Shown: positions 48,501 to 60,660, counted from the stretch's first letter. The stretch is DNA of 64,000 bases from Acanthopleura granulata (GCA_016165875.1 JABBOT010000003.1:30051663-30115662), one strand, 5' to 3'. The notes: generated by a model from the sequence alone, not told the origin. Made by a program: numbers and translations.

Positions 48501-51500
48501 GGTTCTTTACATTCACGACTATACATTGCGATTATATATATCTCTATTTTTTTTAAGAAGAAAGAAAACTAATTCCACCGAAGACTATTAAGACTGTGTG
48601 ATACGAGATGGCACCCTGTGTCTATCACACAGATGTGCTTATCAGGAAGGAACTCCCTTCAATATATAGCCTTCTTGACATATCAATTCTTCTACTTTTT
48701 GGGACAGGTATCAGTAATGATGAAAGCAAAAAAAAAATATCTTTCTCTCACAGTGTTTCCGCAAAGTAAAGGTATAGATATGTTGTTCAACAGACGGAAT
48801 AACCGCATGTGAAGAAAGAAACCATGTATTTCTGTCACAATTACATGTATATTGGCTCAGAGGGGCAGGCCAGGTATCGTAGTAATTTGAGTGGTGTTTT
48901 ACGCCGTACTCAAGAATACAGTAATCAGAAGAATTAGGGTAGACCCCACAGCTCGATATCAGCCCTTATCCAGATTTCTCACAGACGCCTTTTGTCCAAA
49001 TACTGGGAAGGTTTATCAGTGGACTATCCATGCCAGTGGACACACCTTGGAGTCGGTGTAGAGGATTTCTCCGAGACTCATTTAATAGGCGTATGTTCTG
49101 AGGTCGATGTCAGGTCTCACATAACCCACTGAGGTTTCTATATCACCGAAGTGTTATAAACTGGTGTTACCTCGGTCACGAGGGCTCTCGCGATATATCG
49201 GCAAGAGAAGATGAAAGTAACCTCCCACCGATAGATATATCCTAGTATTTCGACTGATCGACCTAGTCATGGCTTTACGGTTTATTTAGTGCTCATTGTC
49301 GACGAAAGATCGGTGAAAAATGGCCAGAGCATAAGATGCTTCACACTTAATGGCCCAGGGAAATGATCTGGCTTCCCAGAAGTTACTATAGAAATAGTAA
49401 ATGTACTTCAAAAACACCCCCGGAGATCTGAGGCCTGCTCAGTGCAGCGGTGTGTACTCCGTACAGACCTAATTATGGCGGAACTAGTGCTCTTTACACC
49501 ACAAGTAGTCTTGAAGAGTCTGTTTTAATCAAACTACAATTGAAGTAATAACAGAGAAACTTATTACGCTGTTAGCAAAGATTCTGTCATATTAAGCTAA
49601 CAAGGTTTAATCTTTTGCCTTATTTAAAGGGAGTCAAGAAAGTAACGCATATAGGATGTATTTTCACCTGTATAAATCTGTTTTCTTCCAAAGTAGATGA
49701 TTAATTTAATAGTCCTTTCAAAGGTAAATTATTCAAGTAAAAGTTCGTCATTTTTAGCCAAGATACACTATGAGTGTCTGAATGTAATCATGAAGTAAGC
49801 CACTGAATGCCATTCAGCTATGTCATCAGGTTACAAGTGCACGTTCAATGTAGACGTTGGTGACTTTCTAGGAGAGTAGGGTTTAGGGTTTCCCCCAGCT
49901 TACTCCCTACTTCTTATGCGCAACTTTAAGGGATACACGGCCGACATCTGGCCAGATAACACTGTGATGGGTACATAAATTCAGTCACTTTAAAATTTGG
50001 ACATTTCAACATTTGGCTTATTATATGTATACATTATAAAGGTAGTAGTGTTGCATGAAAAATTTAACTCACCCGTGTTTAGCAAGTGATTTGGTCACAG
50101 TTGTTTTCTTATCAGTAAACGACCGTATACTTTTATAATGTATAGAGCTGCCCATTAAAACCAAGCAAACTGACAGTTAACAATCTGCATGTTAACCGTT
50201 GTGCTTTAAATAAATATCACTTTTGGTCAGAATCGGAATTAAGGTATTCCCAGATTATTAGTCGCGGAACAAGAGAAATGAGGCACGGGGAGTCGTCCTG
50301 ATAAGGGAGTTTCCAGTTCGAACTCTTTTACCTCTAAAGGTAAGAAAAGTGCTACTGTACCACGCCGCTTGACAAAAATGTTAGACAACTATTTCTGAAT
50401 ATATTTGCCATAGGCACGGGTGTCTAAAAAGTGTCACAAAAAGTTATTTATATTGGACGAAGTATAGTGAAAATTGAGGAGCTGATGGTTTGTGCACTTA
50501 AGCACTTATTGAAGAAAAGAAACGTCATTTATATCTCCTGAACACAGCGAGATGGGTAATTAGTAAAGCCAAATCAACAAACGCCGCTTAACATTTTTGA
50601 CAAGTCATGATATAGCAGGACTCTTTCTACCTTCAGTGACGAAATACCATTAGAATGGTACGAACTCAACACCCACGTAATATGTATTCTTTTCACAAAA
50701 CACGTAATCAAAATCCAGCCCGCAAAATTGATACCTGGTGATGACCTTTTGAAAACTCGACGGAACACGGCTTTACGGGCTGCCACTGAGCAAATTATAC
50801 CACATAACCAGGATATCGGTTAAGTGTTGAGTTGGTGGGAGACGTGGAGCTTGCCAATATAACGGACACGGTAAAAATTCTGAGATCCCATGTGAAATCT
50901 CAATATTTGGACTCAGACTAGAGAGGCCGTGGATATTGAATAATAAAACACGTTTTAAAATTTATCTGAGCACTCCAGTTTTACAATTGAGTTTTCCCTG
51001 TGTAATGCGTAAAAGGCTGCGTGGCTCCATTCTGGATTTCATCAATGTTGTCGGCTTGTTATGTTAGAGGGGTGAAGGTAGAATATTTCCATATATAGAG
51101 GAGCAAACGGCTTCCACGGGGACGCATTACAAGCAATACATTTCTGTGCAGCAGTAAAACAGTTATTTCCCTGTACACTGCCATGGAAATGATATTGCAT
51201 ATTGCAATTTCTTTGGGAAAACCCTGAAAATCATAGCAGTGGCCTTTGTCAACGTCAATTCTCGGAGCATTTATTGGGAATAATTATTACAAATTGGGTT
51301 TGTTTTTCACAAATTCTGCTGCTACAATGTATACAAAACTTTCCAGAAATTTTTTTGTTATCTTTTCCCTGGCGCTTTTACTTAAAACTAACTCTCCTCG
51401 TACACAAGGGAATTCGAAGAGCAATTGTTCCACCATGTAGGCAGATAGAACAGCTGCTATTTGTTTTGTGCAGACTTTTTTCCGTCACGCCAAGTACTTA

Positions 51501-54500
51501 GGGACTTTTTTTCAAACCAGTGATATTCGAGAAGCAAGTTTTCAAGAGAGAGTTTGAAACTTCATGTTTCCAGGGTTTTGCAATCCTCTTGTCAGCGATA
51601 CAAGTAAACTAAATAATAAGGGAAAGGCTATTTCGATCAATTTTTTAAAATCTTGAAACATGTTAACCTTAAATTTCCCCTCACGATATGATCAGATTTG
51701 AATAAATGAAATGGCCACGTATGTTAAACCTTGTAATTTCTATCGTGACGAAACGGTCAGTTTTTGGTCAATTTAGACCTCTCATTACGGTCAGTTTTCC
51801 TTGGTCAAAGATTTAACAGATTCCAGCACTCAGGTTTTGGTTTGGCTGCTGGGTTAAGTCAGGAAGTTTGTCAGATATCCGCCATACGGCGGTGGTTTAT
51901 GCCTAGAACAGCGGTTTCTCCCACACAGAAGCTGAGCCAACTTGCACGAAGCCCTCTTAACGTTACGAGCACGCAACTGATCTGAGTTGATGACGTAATG
52001 CCTGCCGTGCTGGTTTCCACGGTAGTTACGTGCTCGTAACGTTAATAGTGCTTCGTTCAAATTGTCCTTCACCTCGAGTGTATAAACTACAATATCCTCG
52101 AATCCGCCGTTAAACATCTATCAGATAAATTAATTAACGAAGAGTGAAAGTGAGCTATTGCTATGGTAACTTCTTACAGCCCCTGAAGTGCCCACATACG
52201 GCAGAGAGATGTGGAGTGGTGTCGTGTGGGGTGAACGGGATTTAGCTCTGTAATAATACCTTTGTCTGGAACTTGGCATCGGAGTCTGGGATGATGACCC
52301 CTCGGACGTATGTGTCCAGACTTCCCGTATATTGGTTAGCCGTCAGGTCCCTGGCCTGGATAACACTGACGGCCAGCTCCGAAGCCTCCCTGAAATCACC
52401 AGAGACGAATGAAGAATTTGTTATATACAGTGACAGACGGAACTGTGTAATTGTAGACCAGGCGATTATAAGAGACTATAGAGGCTACGCAAGGTGTTAG
52501 AAAATCACATGTAGCCTCCATTTCTTCCGATCAGTTATGATATAGGGAGGATAAAAAGAAAGAACATATCTTCTGGATAGTTTATGCCTGTTCACTGAGT
52601 AAAATTCAAACCCAGTGAAAACTGCCCCAGTGCAAACCTGTTAATTCGGATAAACATGAAAAGAGGAAAAACAAAAAAGAAAATAAATGAATAACATATT
52701 ATAAAAAATACAAAAACAAACAAAAACAAAACAAAAAGATAAACTATCCCGTCCCCTCCCAAAAAATAACACAAAACATTGGTTTCAAAATTTAATAAAA
52801 CGATGACAGTAGTGGTAAGACAAAGACTTCTAAATTTGAGCAGTCTAACTTATAATTCATACACACCGATACACCACCCACTGACGCGCTAACAGATCCA
52901 CCCACAGACACGTGCAAACATAGATGTACAAGCACCTATTGCACCCTGTGGACATAAAAAATCGAACAAAGGCGATGGGTATCGTACTATTAATAACTCC
53001 TTCATCATTCACACGTCATAGGATATGTGAACCGGTGTCAGTTGTCCAGACGTGTTATATAAGGATTTATTTGCACCCAGGCCTCATGTCCAAAGACCAT
53101 TCAATGCATCAAAATCACATATCTTATTTATTGACCGACAGCAGATAACGATGACAGATAATATATCAAGCCATCGATTTCAACCAACGGTCAATACTTT
53201 AAAAAAAGGTTAATGAAAATTTCTGTAGTTATGGAAGATTCATCAGTAAACACGCTTAATGGAATTCTCACCTTACATGTGTTTTGTAACTGTTATGCTG
53301 ATAATCTTGCCCTAATTTAATTTCATTTGAAATTCTACCTGTCTTTGTTCTGACATCCGATAAATGCAAAAATAGATAAATAATCATCCGTTTGGTAGCC
53401 TCTCAGCCTCTCGTGGTCTCCTGTCACGATACGTTGTACATACTGACGATATGGCGTAACGCCAGAATCATTCATCCTTCCACATTATGGGACATGCATC
53501 AGTAGATAACATTTTGAACCAAAGGGAGCGTATAATCATTAATGGCGTCATATAAGTGAAATAAAAGTTAGCACCATCGTATATGACATCCTTGTTACGG
53601 TAAACAATATCCAAATCCAGCTTGTTGATGGCCTTATGCCAGAGAGCATTTCAGGTATCTAGCTCGTCAAACATGCTGAGGATGCAGTTCTGTCAACCAT
53701 CATACATAGGTCATTATTTTTTTTATCTAGCAGGTTGTGGTTGATGCCTAATGGACTTTACCTGTGTTATTACACCCGTAATCTTCCCGCTGTATAACAT
53801 AAGGGAAATGAGAATTTAAACCGATTAAGTTTAACGGATCATGAGTTGCAAAATCACTTTGTACAACATTTATTGCGGTAATGGGGAACCTTTTCGAGGC
53901 CAGCTGTGTAGTCTAATCATTTCTGACGTTTTATGAAACTGCTGACGTAGTACAGCATACTCATGTATACAAGAGCTGTTTGTGGTCGAGTCGTGAAGAC
54001 GCTTATTATTTCATCACTTGGGCAAACTAGTCATGCGTTCAATCCCGGCATTGGACAGGAATTCCTCTCTCATTGTTTACTGGGCTTCAAGTGGACGACA
54101 ACGCTCCTGTGATCATTTGCACAGTCTAACGCTCTGTGAGGAACATTTGTTTTCCACCAATCTGTTACCAGTGTATATCACACTTTTGAAAGCGATTATT
54201 TTCTCAGGATACATAAGTTTCCTCCACCAGTAAAATAAATGCAATCGCGTAAGTGGATAATTGCTAAGGATGGCGTTGAATAATACATAAATTAAATAAA
54301 CAGGGCATTGGTCGGTATATATTGCCGATGTGGCGTAACGCCAGAATCATTCATCCTTCCACATTATGGGACATGCATCAGTAGATAACATTTTGAACCA
54401 AAGGGGACGTATAATCCTTAATGGCGCCATATAAGTGAAATAAAAGTTAGCATCATCGGCTTGGACCAGAGCCACGTTCAGATCAGGAAAAGTTATCCCA

Positions 54501-55947
54501 CTGAACAAAGAACAGATAGACTGTGTCAAGTATGCAAATTTCATAAAGAAAATGATAACAAACGAACGGCAAATTGTACACACCCGTCATATTCCAGGCC
54601 CACCTCCAGCTGTCCCATTTTTGGCATGTCGGGCTGCATTTCCAACACGGATGAGTCCGAGGCAACGCTGTCACATGACATAGCTCGCTGAAGACCATGT
54701 CCGATTTCTGACACTTCAGACACTGGAATGTCAACCACATATGTCAACAGAAATTATTAGGAGAAAAAGTAATGTGAGGTTCTTTATCACAGAGTTTAGA
54801 AATTAATTCATTTCAAGATCATAGCAAAAGAAAGCACTAAGCTGTGGGAGAATGCCATGAAAGGCTTTAGCATATAGCTGTACACGGTTTTCATCCATGC
54901 ACGATTTTCAGGGAAACGAATGTCAGGTTGTCGAAGTTTCCAACAGTGTATCTAAATTCCATATCATAGATAGGTGTGCGCTTTCAAGAGTATTACAAAC
55001 GGTTTTACTGTAAATTCATACCCATCTGATGAAGACAATGTAAAGCAGATTAACCAACTACACAGTTTGCAAACACAAATCAATTTATTTCTTTATTTCT
55101 TTATTTAGTTTGTTAGTTATATTTTTGTAAAGACTTCGTCTTGCCGTTCACCGATAAAAGCCATCCTTGCATCATTATCTAAGATCGTGACCGTAAGGAA
55201 AAAAAGGCCGTAAGAAGATATTCCACTCAAGTGATGGGGAAAAGCTTGACGCAGGCTTTGTACAAGACAAACCATTAAAGCCATACTGTCATTATAACAA
55301 AGAGAAACAGCACTGAATGTCTTAATCACAAACAATTTATTTATTTATTTGTTGTTTTACCCCGCACTAAAGAACATTTCACGGTGGCCAGCATTATGAT
55401 GAGAGGAAGCCGGGCAGAGCCATCCGCAGGTTGCTAGCAGACCTACTCCACGTGCAGTCGGAGAGGAAGCCAACATGAGTTGAACTCACAGGTCACATGA
55501 ACTCACAGCGACCACATTAGTGAGAGGCTCCTAGGTCGTTACACTGCGATAGCGTGCTGACTTCCTCGGCCATAATCGCAGGCAAGGTTAGATTCAGCTG
55601 GATATACCAAAGGGTCACACTTTGTAGGGAACTATACATCAGATATATATCTAGATTAATTTCCAGGAAACCTCACAACTTCGGTGAGATTAATATTAGT
55701 ACAAGACGGATACTTGGCAGGGAGATCCAGGGGCTGGAATCTTGTACTCACCGACGGAGGCTGATCCGACAGATGTAGGGCTGCCCCGGTCACTCTCTTC
55801 CTGTATCGGGGAATGCCTACCCCCCGGGGAATGACGTGGGGGCAGATGACCTTCCTCCATGGTGAGGTAGCGGGGATCGCTGTGCAGAGTGTCATATTGG
55901 ATGAACTTCCCACTCGTGTCCAACACAAACTCAGTGTCCGAGTTAAT
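42343..55947 (-). CDS. SYT12: Synaptotagmin-12-like, seven 3' coding exons (N-terminus outside or not found)
   Basis: Joined exons 55752-55947, 54584-54722, 52260-52389, 48031-48243, 46958-47078, 44617-44750 and 42343-42513 give 367 residues plus stop. Human SYT12 has about 421, so only the N-terminal membrane-anchor part is missing. The C2B half is diagnostic: LSYLPTAERL, DPFVKVYLLQ, NPIFNEAMIFSVP and LRITVAE match recalled human SYT12 closely. The C2A and C2B calcium loops lack most of the Asp ligands (C2B has AELLPDG where Syt1 has LDYDKIG), as expected for this calcium-independent vesicle synaptotagmin. All six introns keep phase and GT-AG. It is convergent with TMEM258. Confidence 0.93.
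43478..43722 (+). mobile_element. tRNA-derived SINE with clear A and B boxes (family E)
   Basis: Head gcttgttggctcagtcaggg (A box) and ggttacaggttcgaatccaa (B box) at tRNA spacing, then a non-tRNA body and the end gagtacgacgttaaacac. Lies in the last SYT12 intron. Confidence 0.82.
44617..44750 (-). CDS. SYT12: SYT12-like exon f (C2B, polybasic strand)
   Basis: PFVKVYLLQNGKKISKKKTT, then VKRGEHNPIFNEAMIFSVPS. The lysine run is the C2B polybasic face. Acceptor TTTCAG, donor CAG|GTAAGT. Confidence 0.97.
44885..45010 (+). repeat. SINE 3' fragment
   Basis: ggttcaaatccagcactcgg is B-box-like, followed by a degenerate body and the tail actcaaataaatgaata. The A box is missing. Confidence 0.55.
46563..46826 (+). 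mobile_element. Full-length tRNA-SINE copy (family A), best preserved
   Basis: Head cctccgtggttcagttggtt (A box), gtctctgtgagttcaagttc (B box), central gtacgtgggaaggtcttcca and gcaacctgcggatggtcgtg, then cccaccataatgctggcc and the tail accaatcatatcaaatc. It serves as the reference copy in this window. It lies between exons e and f of SYT12. Confidence 0.9.
46958..47078 (-). CDS. SYT12: SYT12-like exon e (C2B, first strands)
   Basis: THTEYGDILFSLSYLPTAER, then LTIVISKARNLKWNEEKDAG. SLSYLPTAERLT is nearly identical to human SYT12. Ends in phase 1. Confidence 0.95.
47390..47535 (+). repeat. Dispersed repeat of unknown class, copy 2
   Basis: Partner of 13035-13195: ccggattgaccactgttccc, acccacaaatcgtcatcata and agctactcagggtgggaaat. 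Intronic in SYT12. Confidence 0.65.
48031..48243 (-). CDS. SYT12: SYT12-like exon d (C2A, second half)
   Basis: 71 codons: VQKNSTDPLYKERFLFTIDQ, then QVFSVDKYQRHKVIGEAEIR and the closing TWLNLRDIDE. Loop 3 reads FSVDKYQRHK instead of YDFDRFSKHD, so calcium ligands are reduced. Acceptor GGACAG, donor GAG|GTATGA. Confidence 0.94.
48683..48939. mobile_element. TIR element, 257 bp, flanked by TA (family C)
   Basis: Left end tcaattcttctactttttgg, right end (reversed) ccctaattcttctgattact, TA on both sides. The body matches 29141-29486 over gggacaggtatcagta, gcaaagtaaaggtatagata and gggcaggccagg. A short piece like a family A tail (acgccgtactcaagaata) sits near its right end. Confidence 0.75.
51944..52058. 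repeat. Strong inverted repeat (35 bp arms) in a SYT12 intron
   Basis: 51944-51978 and 52024-52058 are reverse complements at 31 of 35 positions, with an unbroken 17-base core taacgttacgagcacg plus a flanking t. The loop is 45 bp. It lies about 200 bp past the donor of exon c. Either a tiny foldback element or a structural RNA hairpin; no partner copy was seen in the window. Confidence 0.85.
52260..52389 (-). CDS. SYT12: SYT12-like exon c (C2A, first half)
   Basis: EASELAVSVIQARDLTANQY, then GSLDTYVRGVIIPDSDAKFQ. The first calcium-loop Asp is replaced (TANQY) while SLD keeps one. Acceptor TTTCAG, donor AAG|GTATTA. Confidence 0.93.
53447..53579. repeat. 133 bp intronic duplicate, copy 1
   Basis: About 95 percent identical by eye (about six mismatches) to 54326-54458, in the same orientation: atggcgtaacgccagaatca, then gggacatgcatcagtagata and ataagtgaaataaaagttag. 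Both copies are in the intron between SYT12 exons b and c. Confidence 0.9.
53980..54300 (+). repeat. SINE-like sequence, degenerate
   Basis: Contains gcgttcaatcccggcattgg (B-box-like) and ends gatggcgttgaataatac with an A-rich tail. It lies between the two 133 bp duplicates. Confidence 0.5.
54326..54458. repeat. 133 bp intronic duplicate, copy 2
   Basis: Partner of 53447-53579, ending about 125 bp before the donor side of exon b. The left part (gatgtggcgtaacgcc) resembles the family B tail, so the pair could be two insertions of one young element. Confidence 0.9.
54584..54722 (-). CDS. SYT12: SYT12-like exon b (linker and first C2A strand)
   Basis: SEVSEIGHGLQRAMSCDSVA, then MGQLEVGLEYD, which is the beta-1 strand of C2A (human SYT12 has LGQVEVSMEYD). 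RAMSCDSVASDSS resembles the human KSQSADSLNS serine cluster. Confidence 0.92.
55332..55575 (-). mobile_element. Full-length tRNA-SINE copy (family A), minus strand
   Basis: Reversed tail tttatttatttatttgttgt, central catccgcaggttgctagcag, then gtgagaggctcctaggtcgt and the A-box end gcgatagcgtgctgacttcc. Lies between SYT12 exons a and b. Confidence 0.85.
55752..55947 (-). CDS. SYT12: SYT12-like exon a (linker)
   Basis: Starts INSDTEFVLDTSGKFIQYDT; later HSPGGRHSPIQEESDRGSP. This is the juxtamembrane linker, Ser/Pro-rich and likely disordered. Acceptor TGACAG, phase 0 in and 1 out (G|GTGAGT). The exon before it was not located. Confidence 0.85.
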
Positions 55948-56047
55948 CTGTCAAGTAATCAAGGTAGAAGGCATTACTAGGGTTACAGTGATATCCTGGT
56001 TTTCATTGGTCATAATCATTGCAAGGTCATTTATTAACAGGGTAGTT

Positions 56048-56278
56048 TGTGGCCATCGTTGGCCCAGTTAGTAAAATCGTTGTTCTCATATAAGAGCCAT
56101 GGGACAGTGAGGTTCCAGGTTCTCAGGTTATAAGTAAGATTGTCAGCTAACTGCCCAAGAATGGTGACAAAGGCCTACTTCTGCGTGAACTACATGGGTG
56201 GAGAGAATTAGAGTGCCCGGAGTAAAACTGAAACTTTCTTCATTTTGGCATCAAACACAAGTCAAATAAAAGAAATAT
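56048..56278 (+). mobile_element. tRNA-derived SINE-like copy
   Basis: ccatcgttggcccagttagt (A-box-like) and gtgaggttccaggttctcag (B-box-like) at tRNA spacing; ends in atcaaacacaagtcaaataa. Degenerate relative of family E. Confidence 0.6.
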
Positions 56279-59200
56279 ATCAACTGGCAGTCTACACCCG
56301 AAACACCACTGGATTTTAAAGCACCAAATCAAAACCAAAGGTAAATATTATTTGCACCATGATATTAGGGTGCTTGTATAAAAATCAATATTACTGTAAC
56401 GTGAGTAGCTTTTACAAAGCATATTTTGGATTATTAAATCACCACAGGTGAAATGCATAAAAATTCCGGCAGGTTGACCTATGGTTTCAGCTCTGCTATT
56501 AAAAAATAAAAAAAACTAACGCAAATCGCTATGATCATAGGACCATGAGTCCTACAGAGCGCAACAGCAATCGTCACAAAAATCCAACAAACAGGTATTT
56601 GTGTAAAGGCCAGTTTCGTCTCTTCATTTCACGACGATTGTTTCGTTTTATACGTGGGTTTCAATGTCCATATATTTGTGGTTGTGACTCCCTGGAACAC
56701 TCACTACATAAGACACCAGAAACGACGTCCCATCTAACCATAATGTGTACTGATACCGATGTGACGAGCACTTGGTCTCTTCTCCTTGTAAGGTTACATG
56801 CCAAGCCAGGACACTTTTTTAAAGTTGCTATGTAGGGGGGAAACTTATAAGCTGTTGATCAACAGTTCCGGTTGTTTGCGGATAGAAATTTATTTCACCC
56901 AACGCTTCAAAATGAAGCAAACCGGTTAAAGTCCTACTGAACCCTTTCAGGCCAGTTAAGAATGCTTTGGCCGAGACTGGATACCTTTTAATTATTAACA
57001 GAGTGCATACTATCTCATTTGGTGTATTAAATATAAATTCAACGTTATAGACGCAGGTAGCAATGATAATCAATGTTTCCCAATCCCTCCACGATCCACT
57101 ATTTAGTCATTATTGTAAGAATGAGGGTGATATATTATCCTCTACCTTTCAGGAACACATATAGTTCCAAGGAATGTCACCGGTTTCTGCTTTGGGTAAT
57201 TTACGACACTGGATCAAATTAGAAAAAAAAAAAAAAAGAAGAAAATTCGTAAAGTAAATCTATCGTGATTTATCTTATAAATCACAATGCCTTCTGGACT
57301 GTTATCTTCAATACGTCACTTTCGAAAGAAGTTATACGAGAAACGAAGTTTTGTGAGAATGGCCATTGCTGTTCGCTTTATCTAACTCATCACTTGATTT
57401 AAAGCCCACAGATAGACAGTGAACTCTTTCAACCGCTGTCGAAAGCGACTGGCAATTTGCACGCTGTAGAGTGATGCCCGTACATTAACTAGTACGGTAC
57501 ACGTCACCGGTAAACACCATGTTAGTGACAAAGACCTTACATTCACTGTGATTATTTATCTATCTATTTGTCTATGTCTGTGGGGAAGCAGTAGACTGTG
57601 CCGAGACAACGATCGATAAAGGATTGATTTTTATATACAGTGTTACAAACGCCAGCCATGCCTGTTCATTTTTGTGTTTTGCTCTTAGTTCCGCGATCTT
57701 GTACAGTTACAAATGGTATTTGATACACTGTTATCCAGTGAACGTTGATAAATCATTAAGTAATGGCGCTTTGGAATTGTAAGATTAGAGCCATAGGTTT
57801 GGCACAGGATCAACATGGTGCTTCAGGGAAGGCGGAGCAAATAACACCACTGTTATAAGTTGTAAAAGCTGCTCTATTTTCCTTATCTAACGGCAAAATT
57901 TTCACATGATTGCAGTTTTGTGGAAAACATTAAATAATTTGTGCGTCTAGGTGGTTTTGCAAAAATTACCTATTCTGGTCTATGGTCAATGAAAATGACG
58001 TACCCCGAGAGCCATTACTCTCTTCAAAATCCTCACAGCGCCGTTTTTCTTCTATGGTATTTGTGCAAAAATATCAAACTTTTATCAGAAATGTAGGGGA
58101 AAACGTTAATATATAGATATTTTTTATCTGTTTTGTTTTTTTTGGGGGGGGGGGGGATAATGGAGCAATAACCCCCTCAATTTCGTCATGTGTACCGGCG
58201 TTTTCCTGATGCGTCATACCATTAATTGTATGCACAACATGGGCCTCGGGCGAGTCCTACCTGAAAACGTGAAACTTTATCCTTTTTCTCTCAACCTCGT
58301 ACACTGGATACATTCGAAGAAGTCACGTAATATAGTTTTTTGTTTATGTGAAATTCGGCATGAAATTTGGCATGTTGTGTTTTTAATTTGATAGAGACAG
58401 AGGACATGCTGATAACTACCTGTTCAACTTTTAAGTTCAAGTGTTTCGATATGGAACGTTGTCTAGGTTATTGCCTGCAAGAGAAACTTGCCGTGTATGC
58501 TTCGTTCGTTTTGGACGAGACGCCGGTCTATGGTCATGTGTTGAACATTTTACTGATGTGATAGAATGTTATTTTAAAGACAGACAAAGAGTGAAAAACT
58601 TTAAACTTTACTGTTAGTCAGGTGAAATAAGTTTAATGTCAAATGTCTACACCTGAATAATAATTTGTGTGTCTGTCATTACATAGAAATCACTAAAAAA
58701 ACCACTGTGGTAATATCATGTTTTTTTGCACTGAGAAAAAAGGCTATGGCGCATTCTACACGCCACCGACTTTTCAAGGGTCCTGTGTAAAATGAGTTTT
58801 GATTGGCTAATGCTTGCACAACCTCAAACAATGGCTGTTTGGAAAGTGAAGGCGTGTTTTCTATATAACGCATAAGTTTAAACGTGTTTTTCTACAGTAA
58901 CAGATATGACAGAAAAACTTGAATTTTACATCATTAATAAGCAAAAGTCTTGGACTTTCTTTTAATACCGCTTATTTGATTTGCTGCCTCTTCCTTTAAG
59001 CATAACACGTCGTTGTTGCAACTAAATCTCTTCTACAACAGCAGCAAAGCAGGAGCATAGTACTTCCGGTGTTTTATTCAATGGTCGTGGTCCATTGATT
59101 TAAGTATTAAAAGTTGATTACGTGTACTATGTTTTTATTTTTTAACTAATGCCACCAGCCAAGAAGTTTTACTTATAGTCAGTACATTATAGGTGCAGTA

Positions 59201-60545
59201 AAAACCGGAGAGTTTAGGAAAAACTAGCAACCATTGTCAAGTTGTTCTGGCGAACACTTCCACGAGTGACATATTGGCGCATTGGCGGGAGCTCCATGAA
59301 AGCCTGTTGTCACACCATCGCTTAATTATTGTCACAAAAGACAACTGCACTGTTTGCAAACTGTGAGTGCACAAACTCATCAGAAGGGACCAGTTCTGGT
59401 AACTGGGAAGGCAAGGGTTCAATTCATAGTAGGGGTCAATCTGAAGACTTTCAAACTGAAAGTCTTGGTACTTTGCTGTCTTGCTGCTTATCATGTAACC
59501 CCATAGAGCAAATACTGGTCTAGCCGGTGTCAGTACGCTGTAACTGGTCAAATATTTGCTGTCTTTGTAATGGCGTTCCGCTTGTGTAGAACCATGAATA
59601 AATAGACTGGAACAGATCTACATTCTCCAAAAAGACACTGTTGTGACAGGAGTGAAATAATTTTGAAACTGACGCTGGACAAACGAAACCAGTTTGATTG
59701 CATGAAAGTGAATGTGTTAACGGCACACTGAAAATATTTCACCTGATTATTCCTGGAAGATTTTTTTCCAGCAAACAGGAATTCTAGGAAGAACAAAGCC
59801 AACGAAGATTCAATACCCGACACATCATTACGAACAGACCCTTTTAATGCTTAAATATCACGACAGATGCAAACGTCATCTGAATCGTCTCAACCGTTCA
59901 CTAGAAAACCTTATCAGTGTTCGTGGAACGGCCTGGGGCCAAACTAAGATGCCAGAGATAGAGAACAGCTCAATGGTTCCTTGGAAAATGTAGGTGTTCG
60001 AAAAATATCCCAACAAGCACATGCTCTGTTCCAATTTTCCAATCAATGGGCCAGGATTTGCTTTTTTGACACGAGCAGTAGATTGAACCGATATACCAGT
60101 TTTACGAGTGTTGCCATGACATCGCCATCTAAATTTCCTGCCTTGGAAATATCAAGGAGGGAAAACAGTTGAGTCTGGTGACCTGAGCTATTCGGAATGC
60201 CATCATTACCCGCGTCCTCAGGAAGTACATTGGCAGGAAACTGGGGGTGGAAAGAACCCTTAAAACTCTGATTACTCGGTCACTTACGTAAGGTCACCTC
60301 TGCCAGGATATCGTTTGAAGTGGTTCTTCAAATTGCGATTTATGTTATTTTTAGAAAGGTCCCGAGGTCAAACGATCTTGTGATCAGACTTGCATGAGAT
60401 AAGAGGAACGTTGTTACTTGGATGCGGTAGATATCTTTTGCGGAGGGCGAGGTGTAGGCGCTAATTGCCTGAAGCGTCGTTTGGAAGGTATACTTTTCGT
60501 ACTCTTAATCGGTAGATTGTTTCTCATATCCGATACTTGTCAGGA

Positions 60546-60660
60546 TATTTATTTCATTGGTGTTTTACGTCATTCAAAAGAATATTTCACTTATGCGTCG
60601 ATGGTCAGCATTATAGTGGGAGGAAACCCGCCAGAGCCCGGGGATAAGCCATAATCATTC
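60546..60660 (-). mobile_element. Truncated tRNA-SINE copy (family A), minus strand
   Basis: tatttatttcattggtgttt, cttatgcgtcgatggtcagc and tgggaggaaacccgccagag are the reversed 3' part of family A. The head is missing. Confidence 0.8.
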
